Assembly: GCA_021927905.1 (NCBI GenBank)
Contig: BLLK01000046.1
Coordinates: forward strand, 1,337,889-1,401,888
Direction of reading: 5' to 3'
DNA length: 64,000 nucleotides
Origin: Chaetoceros tenuissimus
Lineage: Eukaryota > Bacillariophyta > Thalassiosirophyceae > Chaetocerotales > Chaetocerotaceae
Shown piece by piece: positions 20,136 to 30,523 of the stretch; the first letter of the stretch is position 1; the number at the start of each line of letters is the position of its first letter. The notes below the pieces were generated by a model, which was not told the origin of the DNA, made no database searches, and saw nothing but the letters and a program-made list of their open reading frames with translations. Made by a program: the position numbers and the translations under genes.

Positions 20136-22523
20136 ATGACTACATCAGAAGAATCATTACGGGAAGTCAAAAGGAGGAACCCCAATGAGTTGATTGATCT
20201 CTCAAATGGTGAGCATGTAGAGCTTATCCAGAGAGATCAGAATGAGTTCGAGGTCTCCAATAGGGTTCCCACAGTTATTGATGATGAAATCTCGCTTTTG
20301 CAAAGGGTTGGATTAGACTATGGAATGTCCATGAGGAATCTAGGCGATGTGCAAGAGAAATTTCGAAAGTATTTTCATACTTCGCATAGAACTCCTCACC
20401 TTGTGAAAGAGAGAGGAGGAGAGAATGCGGCCATGGGAGATCTAGTGGATGATATTCGTGATGTTTTACATCGTGAATTTCCGGAAGAGAATTATAAACC
20501 AAAGCCATCTCAAACTATCCCAAGGCTGGGACCACTTTCGCCTAATAAGCCACTCTTCAAACCTGATGATTTTGTAGAAATCAAAGGCTGGGATCAAAGA
20601 TGGAGACTTGTAATGGTAACACGAGTGATCAAGAATGCTCCAAATGATTATGATTGGAATCTACCATCTAATAAATTTATTGAGCCGGAATGGAACTTTA
20701 CGTATAATGCAGGTGCACATAGAGATGTTGACTCGTCTCGTCTACGGGCTTCAAAGACTGCATTGAAGATCGTATTTGGTTCAAGACCGTTTGTCTGGCA
20801 ACAGTGGGCACTATTGAAGCTCGAAGCCAAACTTCGATTTCAACATGGTCATCAAGATGACTTTTTGGAGATGGATATCGAGAAATTTGGAATGGATTCC
20901 TTTAAATGGTGGCTGAATCAACCGCGCAATGAAGATTTCAGACGTGTTTACTACGATGAAAGAGTGGGCGAAAAAGGTAGAGCTCACCTTTTAGACCATG
21001 TAAGTATATATGGTATATGAATCAACAACTTTACAAATAGCAAATTTTTTCTCATTTTTACTTGTAGATTCAGAAACCGTTCCAAGTTTTGAATAGTATC
21101 GCAGTCGGAGAAGACGAATGGAATTTTGCTGATGATCCATACATTAATGTATTTACTTACTTGAGCATGTTTGGGACTGGTTTACTTCTTCCAGCCATTG
21201 TTTTAACGGTTCAAGTAGCCATTCCAGTAATTCTTCTATATATGGCTGAAGAACAGGAAGACTGCGGCGCTAGTGGAGATCTTATTCCGAAGGAGGAGAG
21301 GTTAGCGAAATTGATGGCTCTTGCTGTATTCATTTATTACATGTTTTCAGTCATTCCAAACGCATACGTAAACTTCTTTAACATATCTGGGGGCTCTAAT
21401 TCAGTCTACTCAAGATTACTTTCAATACGGCGAATTCTTTGGTATCAAGCTGACGATAGCCTTCTTCAAATGATTGGATATAAACTTGATTTATACCTCA
21501 ATACAAGCTATGAAACTGCCCTCTCCATGCTGAATATATACATTATTCTACTTGAAAAGTCCACTATCGAAGTCATTCTGAATGCTCTTGCATTTGCATT
21601 TATCGCAAAGATCGACGAGGAGTTGATACAGAGTGGATGGTATGATCCGACACGCAGGTAAGTTTTAAAAATGTCTTTGCAGATGAGATTTGTTCTTTCC
21701 TTTACACTAATCAAAAAACTTTCATAGGTGGTGCAAATCCGGAGCCATGAACATTGTAATTCAAACTGATTTGAATCTAAGCGCACTAAAGTCATCACAT
21801 TTGTTTGCTAAGCAATATGATATTCCCGAAGCTGCTTTGCAAGAGGCATGTGATGGTGACAGGTACTTTCTGAAAAATAGGAAAATTGCTAAACGCGATC
21901 GCAAAAGTGGCCACTTCATGACTTATACTGAGCAGTTGGAAGATATGTGTGCTACTATCGCAGAAGAAGAAGGAAATAGAAGTGCATTGGGCGAATATAA
22001 GAAACAGAAACAGTATTTTGGAGTTCTCGAGAGGATTTTATCATACTGCTTCGAAATCAATCCAATCTTTCATCGATACAAAGATTTTTACACTTGGTCA
22101 ATATGGAATAGAATCTTATTTTTATCGCCTGTACCAAAGTTGGATGAAGTTTTCAACACAGACTTGGAAGGCAACGTCACATCCGTGAATAAGGGAATAG
22201 ATAGACAAAATATTGAAATTGAAAATTTCCGCAAAGACATGGATGAGAAGAATTCATGGATTTTGTTCTCGACACATTTTTTAGGTGTCGTCTCATTTCG
22301 AGAGATGTATCGTTCTGTGAAGCCAACCTTTAAAGTTGGATTTGGCCCGCTGCTCTTTCGGTTCGTGGATGGATTCATAACATGGGCATCATACTTCATT
22401 CACTTGGCCTTTCCTATCTACCTTTTCTTTGCAATTGGTGAAGTTGTATACAATATTGTGACAAATGAATGCTTCCATCCTATCCTAAATATCCGAAATC
22501 AATGGTTTGGTATGTCCAAGTAA
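20136..22523 (+). CDS. Multi-pass membrane protein of unknown function
   Basis: Three exons: 20136-20999, 21068-21657 and 21728-22523. Introns have GTAAGT/TGTAG and GTAAGT/CATAG ends; the frame is preserved to give 749 residues. The first ~300 residues are soluble, with acidic and basic stretches. The membrane part follows: YLSMFGTGLLLPAIVLTVQV, a helix with LMALAVFIYYMFSVIPN, an IYIILLEKSTIEVILNALAF segment, and a C-terminal pair around FVDGFITWASYFIHLAFPIY and LFFAIGEVVYNIV. Between the helices is a ~150-residue hydrophilic loop. There are no channel-selectivity, transporter or kinase motifs that I recognise. Topology suggests four or five helices. Probably a lineage-specific membrane protein. 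Confidence 0.75.
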
Positions 22524-22619
22524 TGAGGCAAATGTATTCACATGATGAAAGAACTACTAGGGGAAATTCACATTGGGGTAAAAATAACTAAAATACTCTC
22601 TTCTACTGATAATATTCTT

Positions 22620-23447
22620 TTACGCTAACATTCTCTTTGCTACTGCTGAACTATTCTTGTTGTAACCATTCTTTGCCTTTTCCAACTGCTTCTTTTCTTT
22701 GCTCCAGTAATTCTTTTCTTGTTCACATTTGCAACAGCTTTGCGCGTCTTGAAGATCTCGATCTGCTTGATCGAATTTATAAAGGTTACGGTATGCGTTT
22801 GCCCTACGAAGCAGTGCTTTTGCTCGTAAAGTTGCATTATGCTCATATGCAATGGCAGGTATGTTGAGCGCTTCATTGCACATTTCAATGCAACTCTTGT
22901 AATTCTTTAGATTCAAGTAGCACGCGGCAGAGTTGATACAGCAGAGAATTTGTTCTTGATCAATTTGATCCTGTTCAATCTTGTTTTTAGGTAGACAGTA
23001 TTCATAAAACAGCAATGATTTCTCATACCATTTCAATGCTATCTCAAATTCCTTTTTTTCAAAACAACGGTTTCCATGTAGACTACGGAAATCCTTCATC
23101 ATTTGCAGTCTCTCATCGAAACTCATGTTTACCACCTTCCTTTCACAATCTCTCGAATACGAAGAACAACAAACCATCTGCTCCTGCTGCTCGGTACGCT
23201 TCTTTTGTTGCTTCTTTAGCAAATCGAATCTATTCTGATTCATTTCGAGCTTTGTTTTGATTTCTTCCGCTTCTCCTAGTAACTCGAACCGTTGGTAAGA
23301 GTCTTGCCACGAAGATGTAGATGCCCTCTTTGCTTCTTGATTTCGAATCTGTGTTAAACTCTTTTCATCTTTTGCAATCTGTTTGGCTATTTTGTCGAGT
23401 TCTAAATCTAGGTTTTGCATGCCTACATTATGAAGTGTCTTACGCAT
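22620..23447 (-). CDS. TPR-repeat co-chaperone-like protein
   Basis: 275 residues. The first ~95 are charged coiled coil (DLELDKIAKQIAKDEK, ELLGEAEEIKTKLEMNQ). The C-terminal ~150 hold three TPR-type units: NRCFEKKEFEIALKWYEKSL, AACYLNLKNYKSCIEMCNEA and ALLRRANAYRNLYKFDQADR. This arrangement resembles the TPR part of immunophilin/AIP or UNC45-like adaptors, which dock Hsp90/Hsp70 tails. No PPIase domain is present. Extending upstream through an intron fails in all frames, so the ATG at 23447 is taken. Convergent with the membrane protein gene. Confidence 0.8.
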   Translation of the reverse strand: MRKTLHNVGMQNLDLELDKIAKQIAKDEKSLTQIRNQEAKRASTSSWQDSYQRFELLGEAEEIKTKLEMNQNRFDLLKKQQKKRTEQQEQMVCCSSYSRDCERKVVNMSFDERLQMMKDFRSLHGNRCFEKKEFEIALKWYEKSLLFYEYCLPKNKIEQDQIDQEQILCCINSAACYLNLKNYKSCIEMCNEALNIPAIAYEHNATLRAKALLRRANAYRNLYKFDQADRDLQDAQSCCKCEQEKNYWSKEKKQLEKAKNGYNKNSSAVAKRMLA

Positions 23448-23658
23448 CTTCTCTCGTTTGAAACGTGTTGTTTCGAATCAAGTTGATCCTGTAAGAAGTG
23501 CCAAAAACTCACTCTTGTAAGCAAGTTACAATTTGAATTTTTGAAAATACAGTCAGCGAAAAACGAATATGAATTAGATTACTCACTACAAACTTTTGCC
23601 ATGAACAATAAGTAACTGAGACCACTACTTCTATTGAATACAGACAACTAGAAGAATT

Positions 23659-24330
23659 TTACTCCCCAAATTTCTTCTTTTCCAAAGCAGCAAGTATTGG
23701 TTTCAGTGACTCATGATGCAGATACCCATTACACTCATAGCACCATACACTCAAGTCAGCCAAACTTGCAGCAATACAATGACCAATCTTTTCGCCGTTG
23801 GATGATTCTTTTTTCAAACTATTCTTGGTATCTTCATAATGAATTTTGGAATGACCATTGACATACCGCGAGCAAGCGACCAAACCACATGTCAAGCATA
23901 ACCAATTTTCAGTACTAGGGCATTCATCATCAACGTATTCCCCTTTCAATCGACCAGAAGCTTTTTCAGTCTTTTCCCCTTCTTCTTTCAATATCTGACA
24001 TTTATTCTCAAAGTTTAGCCATGACGGATTCACCGGAGAGAGTTTCACTACATGTTCGACATGCGGACAATCATGAATGGGTATGATTGCTCCACCCATA
24101 TCTTCTCCTCCTAATTGATCTAAAATATAATTGTAAGCAGCAGTTACATCCGGTCCAACAGCTTCTACTGCTTCATTAGCTTGTTCAACTGTGAATTGAA
24201 AGATATCCGTCAGTTGTTGAATGGCAGACAATACTTGTGCAATTGTGGCGTCATTACTTGTGTCATTTCCAGCCGCTGCTGCTGACGCAGCCTCTGTCTT
24301 TGTAGGTGACTGCTCATTGTTTGAAGACAT
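23659..24330 (-). CDS. UBA-like plus UBP-type zinc-finger protein
   Basis: 223 residues. Residues about 30-75 look UBA-like (TVEQANEAVEAVGPDVTAAY). From residue 85 there is a complete UBP zinc finger: C88PH90, C137, WLC145LTC148, VAC153, GH160, IH164, then a later H/C set ending VWC197YEC200. The UBP finger of HDAC6, BRAP and USP5 binds free C-terminal GlyGly of ubiquitin, so this is likely a ubiquitin-tail or polyubiquitin sensor. No deubiquitinase catalytic domain follows. The Ala/Thr-rich N-terminus is probably disordered. Confidence 0.85.
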   Translation of the reverse strand: MSSNNEQSPTKTEAASAAAAGNDTSNDATIAQVLSAIQQLTDIFQFTVEQANEAVEAVGPDVTAAYNYILDQLGGEDMGGAIIPIHDCPHVEHVVKLSPVNPSWLNFENKCQILKEEGEKTEKASGRLKGEYVDDECPSTENWLCLTCGLVACSRYVNGHSKIHYEDTKNSLKKESSNGEKIGHCIAASLADLSVWCYECNGYLHHESLKPILAALEKKKFGE

Positions 24331-24790
24331 TATATATTATATCTATATTCAAATCTAAAGTTCTATGGTTTCTACAAGGAGTATGATTTTTAGGAATGAA
24401 TGAAGAAACGAAATTGTAATTTGCGGCACAATTGATTCGATTCCCTATTCGTCTGTCCTTCGTCTCATGCGTTCAGCATCCTAAAGAGACAAATAGATAC
24501 TTCATGACATGAGTCTATGTTGTCAAAAATGGCATCTTAGTCGTGCTATGACTAGACTCGCCACTTGAGACACCGGGAAGAAAAATCTTTTAGTTCATGT
24601 TACACATACATGTTACGTACATGTTTCAGTGATGCTTCCTTTGCATTCCACATAAAACTTTGATAAAACCAAAGCTAATATAATTCTAGCAGAACCAGAA
24701 CCAATCAAAAGCTGAACTAAGAAAGCACTCAGCACTTTCTATTCAACTAGAAATAAGAAAAAGATTGAAAAACGATCACTTCCCATCAGC
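24331..24790. other. Divergent promoter region
   Basis: 460 bases between divergent starts. Short ACATGT/ACGTACATG motifs near 24600-24625 are the only recurring words. No gene seen. Confidence 0.45.
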
Positions 24791-26020
24791 ATGACTTCGA
24801 GCAACAGCAGCACATCCGATTCATGGACGTCAGCCATTTACAGTGCAACTTCGTGTCTTCGCACAAGAAACACACACGATGTCGACCACTGCATAGACTT
24901 CCTCACCCAATTGGAAAATCAACTCCGATTCCAGCATCAAGATCCACAAGGCGACAGTTGGTCTCAGTCACCTACACATGCAGCACCAGACTGGATTGAA
25001 TACCTAAATCGAGTCCATAGCGTCAATGCATCCCATACTTGGACAGGAACGAGACAATCTACAGATTTCATAGTTCGTGCACCCAACACTGGCTTTCATT
25101 TAGATTGTCGTAGAATATTGATTCGAATACTAACATGTCAATCGGAATGTTATGCACTCAAAGCATCTTCTTTGCGTGGTCCACAGGAATGGAAACTTGG
25201 AGCGGAAACTTTGACTATATCCCTGGAAAAAATATATTTAGCGCTTGATGTTGCCGATACACAAATTTCAAAATGGATAGCTTTAGACTCTTTAGATACA
25301 AGTTCGAAACGTGATTTAGTGGAGGATGCAAATATTGTTGGTGTTGCCATTGAATCATTGATACGGGGAAAAGATGACTTCATTCGACGTGGTGAAAAGG
25401 AAGAAGCATGGTTATTGAGAAAATTAGAACCACAGTGGGAGGCGAGGGATGAAGTCAAACGTCGTATTGGAGAAGAGAGATGGAAGAATAATCCAAATCC
25501 GAAAAGGAATTATGCGAAATTGAGACAAGAGTTGGAAGCTCGTCAAAGGGATGTTCATGATGCGTTGCAGGTGCTTGCTACTATGGAATATAATTTGGAT
25601 CAAGCTCAACTCAAGAGTATGGAGCTCAAAGTACAATTGGAAACGGGTGTAGCTTCTACGTCTACATCTACCAACCCAGCTCAGGCACGATACAATGGTC
25701 TTCGACCAGATGAGAGGCTTCTTGAACAAAGAGTATCACTTCAAGATTATCCTGATCCATGTGACTTTGGATGGACCTTTACGGGTAGTTCAAATGTTAC
25801 TGAATTCTTTGAAAAGGATCAAGTGAAATTGGACTGGTATTTTACTACTGCCACCATGAAGACTTCATTGCATCATCCACAAAAGGGCAAAACACAAATG
25901 TTTCGGAAACAAGTAAGTCCGGCTTTGTATCGCAAGATATTGGAGGATCCAAGAACTCATACCAACAAGGGATACCAGAGAAAGAAGAATAAGCGTAGTC
26001 CTAAAAGACAGTCTTCCTAG
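24791..26020 (+). CDS. Hypothetical protein, helical
   Basis: 409 residues, single exon, clear ATG in a Ser-rich start (MTSSNSSTSDSWTSAIYS). The middle is helical and charged, with a probable coiled coil at about 230-285 (KLRQELEARQRDVHDALQ, QLKSMELKVQLE). A Trp/Phe-rich patch follows (DPCDFGWTFTGSSNVTEFFE) and a very basic tail (KGYQRKKNKRSPKRQSS) that could be a nuclear signal. No named domain recognised. Convergent with the DUF3119 gene, 97 bases apart. Confidence 0.7.
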   Translation: MTSSNSSTSDSWTSAIYSATSCLRTRNTHDVDHCIDFLTQLENQLRFQHQDPQGDSWSQSPTHAAPDWIEYLNRVHSVNASHTWTGTRQSTDFIVRAPNTGFHLDCRRILIRILTCQSECYALKASSLRGPQEWKLGAETLTISLEKIYLALDVADTQISKWIALDSLDTSSKRDLVEDANIVGVAIESLIRGKDDFIRRGEKEEAWLLRKLEPQWEARDEVKRRIGEERWKNNPNPKRNYAKLRQELEARQRDVHDALQVLATMEYNLDQAQLKSMELKVQLETGVASTSTSTNPAQARYNGLRPDERLLEQRVSLQDYPDPCDFGWTFTGSSNVTEFFEKDQVKLDWYFTTATMKTSLHHPQKGKTQMFRKQVSPALYRKILEDPRTHTNKGYQRKKNKRSPKRQSS

Positions 26021-26116
26021 AGAAAGAGTACATAACGTGAAACGGATATAATTATATAGAATATATACTTTTAAACTTTTTCAAAAGTTTGTTCTTTCAG
26101 CCTAGCTAAGAGCTTC

Positions 26117-26866
26117 TTATTTCTTGGCACAACCTCGGAGCTCAAACTGCTCCTTCAACTGCTTCACATTGGCAATTGCAGGAAAGAAATGAACCTGTCC
26201 AGCATCTTCATCTCCATCCCATTCAGTCAATGTATCCTTCTTTGTCTGCGTTTCTTTGAAATACACAAGCACAGGTACATTCTCACTTGGAAAAAACTCC
26301 CAATTGACAAACGTATCATATGCCCAACGATTCTCACCACCCACTACAAAATTCTCACCCGAATCTCTCAACTTTTGCAACACTTCATCATCTTTGGTAT
26401 TAAAATCAACATTTTTCAATTCAAAACAAGTTTCATCAAATACAAATCGAATTCTACGTGCTTGAATAAAGAAAAAAGATCCGAGAATGGCATGAATTCC
26501 ACCCGCTAGTCCTCCATAAACGGAGAATTGAAATAAAAGGACAATGAGTGCTCCAATTGCTAAAAATGCGTAGGCGAGGTTATAATCGGAATCAATGAGT
26601 TTATCCGGGATACGTTTTACTTCTTCTTTTGTAGAAGCTGCTTTGGGATTGGAGAATATGTTGGAGATAAAGTTGAATGGTGAGGAATCTTCATTGGAAG
26701 CTGTTTCCGCTGACATGAAAAGTGCAGATGTCTGCTTGACACCCTGTGTATTCTGATTCTTGATGAGAGTGTATCTTGAGGAAGGTGCAGTGAATCCCTC
26801 ACATTGATCACTGAATAGGGTTGTAGAGACAACTAGGAGTGATGTTGCAGATGTAAAGATCGTCAT
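26117..26866 (-). CDS. Plastid-targeted DUF3119 protein
   Basis: 249 residues from the ATG at 26866; the longer frame starts on TTG. The N-terminus (MTIFTSATSLLVVSTTLF) is a signal peptide, then CEGFTAP, a GF-type variant of the diatom plastid cleavage motif. The body matches the cyanobacterial/plastid DUF3119 pattern: two membrane helices (YNLAYAFLAIGALIVLLFQF and GGLAGGIHAILGSFFFI), RRIRFVFDETCFEL, GENFVVGGENRWAYDTFVNW, EFFPSENVPVLVYFKETQTK and HFFPAI...KQL. The family is of unknown function but restricted to oxygenic phototrophs, so a thylakoid or envelope role is likely. Divergent from the lumen-protein gene, sharing a palindromic TGACGTCA site. Confidence 0.85.
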   Translation of the reverse strand: MTIFTSATSLLVVSTTLFSDQCEGFTAPSSRYTLIKNQNTQGVKQTSALFMSAETASNEDSSPFNFISNIFSNPKAASTKEEVKRIPDKLIDSDYNLAYAFLAIGALIVLLFQFSVYGGLAGGIHAILGSFFFIQARRIRFVFDETCFELKNVDFNTKDDEVLQKLRDSGENFVVGGENRWAYDTFVNWEFFPSENVPVLVYFKETQTKKDTLTEWDGDEDAGQVHFFPAIANVKQLKEQFELRGCAKK

Positions 26867-27083
26867 GGTTGCTTCTTTGATTTCTTTCTTTCTTGTAGTA
26901 GAGGATTCAGATGTCACTAGGCAATACAAGTAGTATTTCTTACTATGTGAGTTGTCAGAAGGGTGTGTTCAGTATTTCAAAGAAATGTAAGGTAGTCTAG
27001 TTCAGGCTTCTTCTTTGGTGAAGGCAAAGATACTCTGTCGATGATGTTGCAGTTCTCAACCAATCATACAATGCTAACTCATG

Positions 27084-27091
27084 TGACGTCA
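27084..27091. promoter_or_regulatory. Perfect CRE/bZIP palindrome TGACGTCA
   Basis: An 8-base palindrome in the 415-bp divergent spacer between two predicted plastid-protein genes. In diatoms TGACGT elements in carbonic-anhydrase promoters mediate CO2/cAMP and light response (established). Use here is inference. Confidence 0.45.
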
Positions 27092-27281
27092 TGAAATGTT
27101 ATAAAGGGCCTTTTTTGACACTTGGAAAGATTTCACGTCCGTCATCGTGCGATCATCAACAACAAAAAGTTTGGCAAAAATGAACGCAAATGAATGGATA
27201 TGATATCATAATTTGATGGATACTTGTTAAGAACAAGAGTACTATCCATCTATTTGCACTCAACACTATTACAAATAAAGA

Positions 27282-27785
27282 ATGAAGAGTCTGACAAAGA
27301 GAGGAATCATTGGAGCAGTTGCAGCAATTGCAGTCTCATTGCCAACATGTCAAGGATTCAGCAGCACGTCATCGAATAAGATACACCACCAGCAGTCCAA
27401 TCTAGTACTTCATGCTGTACCAGAACACATGCAAGAGAATGAAATGCAAAATAGAAGAAAAGCAATGCAGTCAATGGCATTGGGAATCACATCACTGCTT
27501 CTATCTACCCCATCGGTAAATGCAGCAGAGAAGGAACCAACCATTTACAAATCGGGAAAAACGCCAATTGTACAAGGTCAAAAACCAAAAGATAAAAATG
27601 ATGTTGCGGGAACTAGAAAAGATCCTAATTTCTTGAGATCGATATCAGCTTGTAAATCACAGTGTGAACAGACGAATGGGTCAGATGGATATGCAAGATC
27701 AAAAGAGGAGTGTTTGAGTGATTGTCAGGATATCTGTTGTACTACTTATGAACAGTGTACTTTTGGAATTGTTCCGAGAATGTAA
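27282..27785 (+). CDS. Small Cys-rich thylakoid-lumen-type protein
   Basis: 167 residues with a three-part targeting signal. First is a signal peptide (GIIGAVAAIAVSLPTCQGF) with a GF plastid motif. Second is a short transit stretch. Third is a twin-arginine-like lumen signal, NRRKAMQSMALGITSLLLST, ending PSVNAAEK with a canonical AxA cleavage. The mature part (~80 residues) has eight Cys (CKSQCEQ, KEECLSDCQDICC, EQC), likely disulphide-bonded or redox-active. I do not recognise the family; algal lumen proteins of this kind are often photosystem-associated. Divergent from the DUF3119 gene, so possibly co-regulated. Confidence 0.75.
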   Translation: MKSLTKRGIIGAVAAIAVSLPTCQGFSSTSSNKIHHQQSNLVLHAVPEHMQENEMQNRRKAMQSMALGITSLLLSTPSVNAAEKEPTIYKSGKTPIVQGQKPKDKNDVAGTRKDPNFLRSISACKSQCEQTNGSDGYARSKEECLSDCQDICCTTYEQCTFGIVPRM

Positions 27786-27948
27786 CCTTGGAAGATGGAT
27801 CAAGTACTTTAAATATTTATGAATTCATGTTTTGCCATTGGAATGTTGGAGGACTTGATGAAAAACAAGGTGGACTATGCTATGGCTAACTTGTATTTGA
27901 TAATCTAATCTATCCATACATGGAAAAAGCTAATGTTGAGACATTCAT

Positions 27949-28314
27949 TTATTCATTATGGTTAAGAAATCTATCACTCAAGATTCCTGTTAAACGGTAT
28001 CTATCAGTCAATAGAGTCATTTTCATGGATCCAGTAGATTGATTATTAGTTTGGGTATGGACACACATGCCAGTGGAAATATTACATGTATCGGTTGTGA
28101 AAATGGATCCATCGTCGCATTCGGAGTCCGAAGTACATTTCAGAATGTTTGCAACTGGAGGATTAGCATTCATGTCAATGTAGTCAACACGAATCACCGC
28201 TGTTCCTGTATGACCTCCAAAGTCTACAATTTCGTAAGATTCTCCAGCTCCAAGCTGTGCAACAAGATCTGACTCTCCCATAGGACTAGAAGTTCCCACA
28301 CTGTGAACAGTCAT
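27949..28314 (-). CDS. Short EGF/tenebrin-style Cys protein fragment
   Basis: 121 residues from the ATG at 28314, with an in-frame stop just upstream. It contains a VDFGGHTGTAVIRVDYIDMN strand block and one CxxxxxCDDGxxxTTDTCNxxTGMC module, common in diatom extracellular repeat proteins. With no signal peptide and only one module it looks like a detached piece of a larger gene. A second, decayed copy of its first half lies at 28834-28973. It may not be expressed. Confidence 0.45.
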   Translation of the reverse strand: MTVHSVGTSSPMGESDLVAQLGAGESYEIVDFGGHTGTAVIRVDYIDMNANPPVANILKCTSDSECDDGSIFTTDTCNISTGMCVHTQTNNQSTGSMKMTLLTDRYRLTGILSDRFLNHNE

Positions 28315-29399
28315 TTAGTTTGCTGCCTCACTCTCTTGATTCTAACAAATCTAGCTTCAGCAAGTCTACGAACGTTACAGATAATTGTTACATTCAAATA
28401 GTGCACCTAGGTACTAGTATCCACCGAAAACGATAAATCGCCGAGGATCAAACAATATAAAGCAAATGCAAGCACTTTCGCCACGAAGTTGCACCCATTG
28501 AACTATGTCTCCCTCTATTTCTAATGTACATACGCTATAAACTATAATATAAAACCAATTGTATAGAAAGTTTCTCCATTAAGACAGTACATTTGTTCCC
28601 AGGGTAAATACGATCGAATTGATGAATGCATCAATATCCTTCCAAAAAAAAAAGAAGCCACGAATCAAAAAGAAGAAACGAAAGAGACTGTATCAAAATT
28701 CGATGCCCTTTTTTGTTATTCCTTTGATTGTAAGTAGCAATTCAACTCAATCTTCCAAAGCTCGCAGCCTTCATCTGAGTCTACTACAATTAGGTCAACT
28801 AAGTATATTCAATGCATATATTGAGCTAATATAAATGTAGCCAACACGAATCAGCCCCTGGTGCTGCTCCTTTACCTTAAGAGTCTAGTCTACAATTTCA
28901 TAGCTGAGATTCTCCACTCTAATTTTTGCATCAAGATCTCACTCTCCCATAGGACTAGCTACGTGACAGTGTAAATTCCATGGGATCGTGTAATTGTATG
29001 TTTTGTATTGAACGTAAGCTTGCCATAGGAGCATCCATTAAAACCAAAGAAGAAGAGGTTTATTCTTCTACAGAGTTTCCAGTTGAATAATCTCTATCCC
29101 AATTACCTCTAAGTATAGCATACGTAACTTGAAGTTCAAGGTAAATGAAAATGGAGAACGTTGTGTATTTTTATCAGAAATCCGTATCTTCAGCTAATGT
29201 AGTTATTCTTGAGAAGGCCCCTAGAACAACCAAAAAAGGTCCGCAAAACTTCGGTATTTTCAAGTTCAACTTTTTGTTGAAATCCAGCTTGAACTTAATG
29301 TTGAAGTGATGATTGAACCATTTGAAACGGTATTCATGAAGTCACAAAAAAATTTGAGAAAAGATTTAGAATATCATCAAATGAGAAGTAACCTTAGAA
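28315..29399. other. Duplicated, mostly non-coding spacer
   Basis: Holds the EGF-style fossil and the first copy of a locally duplicated block. Words near 28710-28795 (TTATTCCTTTGAT, AGCAATTCA, CCAAAGCT, CCTTCATCTGA) recur near 30160-30235. No intact gene seen apart from these remnants. Confidence 0.55.
28834..28973 (-). pseudogene. Decayed copy of the EGF-style fragment
   Basis: Aligns with 28178-28310: shared words CCAACACGAATCA, AGTCTACAATTTC, GAGATTCTCCA, CATCAAGATCT and CTCTCCCATAGGACTAG, with indels that break the frame. It shows local duplication of this region. Confidence 0.7.
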
Positions 29400-29729
29400 A
29401 TGGATTTATTTAGAGTACGTTGTGTTAACATGGATATGAATGGGAAGCAGAAGATGACATGCCCCTCAAAAACAAGCAATGGTTTCAGTAGTATGGCAGA
29501 ACAAGGGAGAACATCGAACGGTACCGACGCTAAATCTTCTAATGCTACTGCCGATCCTACTCGCCCGATTGATGAGAAATCATCACTCAAGAGAACTATT
29601 TCCAAAACCATTGAACCAGAGAATAGTCTCCAAAATGAGGAGTTTCCTGAAATAATTTCTGTCGCTGTCAGTGAGAATTTGTTCATCAAACCAGACCGTT
29701 GTCTTTTCTTCCTCACATGCATAATCTAG
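29400..29729 (+). pseudogene. Decayed duplicate of the gene at 30524
   Basis: The open frame (109 codons) aligns with residues 14-110 of the downstream gene: MDMNGKQKMTC, then a SLKRTISKTIEPEN block versus SLKRTISQSIEPDN, then NEEFP. At its start a lost base shifts the frame (AGAAATGGATTTATTTAG versus CGAGAAATTGATTTATTGAG), so the original N-terminus is gone and the end diverges. Upstream non-coding sequence is duplicated too (CAGCTAATGTAG at 29191 and 30363). Confidence 0.65.
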
Positions 29730-30523
29730 TGGATTGATATCGTCCAAAAATTTTCTTACTTTAAATAATTTTAAATTTTTTTATGTGCAACATCCATGAC
29801 TATCATTTTATAAACAGTATGAGCATGAGAAATTTGAAAGTATCCTATTTCATGGAAATCATCCTAAACTACAATTTCTACAAAGATGAGTGACAATTCA
29901 TCTAACATAAGAATTAGACTTCGCAATTCAGACGTAATCAACTTTGAGTTTATCATATTGCATTTTTTGATTGAGAAATTGAAGCAATTCTTTGGTAGAT
30001 GTATCCAGATTCAATCATTAACGAAGAATTTTCTCAATTGTAATTTCTGTCAATTATAGTGAATATCATCAATTTATTAGAAAAATCCATGACGGATCTC
30101 CAATCACTAGCAATAATTAGCAACTCGTAATCACATAATGAGACTTGGATCCTTTTCATCATTCCTTTGACAGCAATTGAAATCAGCAATTCACCAAAGC
30201 TTGTGGTTCTGGGCCTTCGTCTGATTCTTGGTTTTATAATAAGGTGAATTATCTGCAACTTGAAGTTTTACCCTTTATGTCGGGAATGCGATTTTGCTCT
30301 TTACGAGACATGTCCAAAATCAGATATTTTATATCTTGAATAACACAACTTTTCTTTTTCTGCAGCTAATGTAGCTGTTCTACAGAAGTTTTTCGAACAG
30401 CCTCTTCTTCAACTTGAACTTGAACTTAGAGTTAAAGTTTAAGTCAAGGAGTGGGAAACGGTATTGGTATTCTTTTCATCAGTTACCATTAAAATAGCTG
30501 TTAAATAATTATATTTCCTAAAT

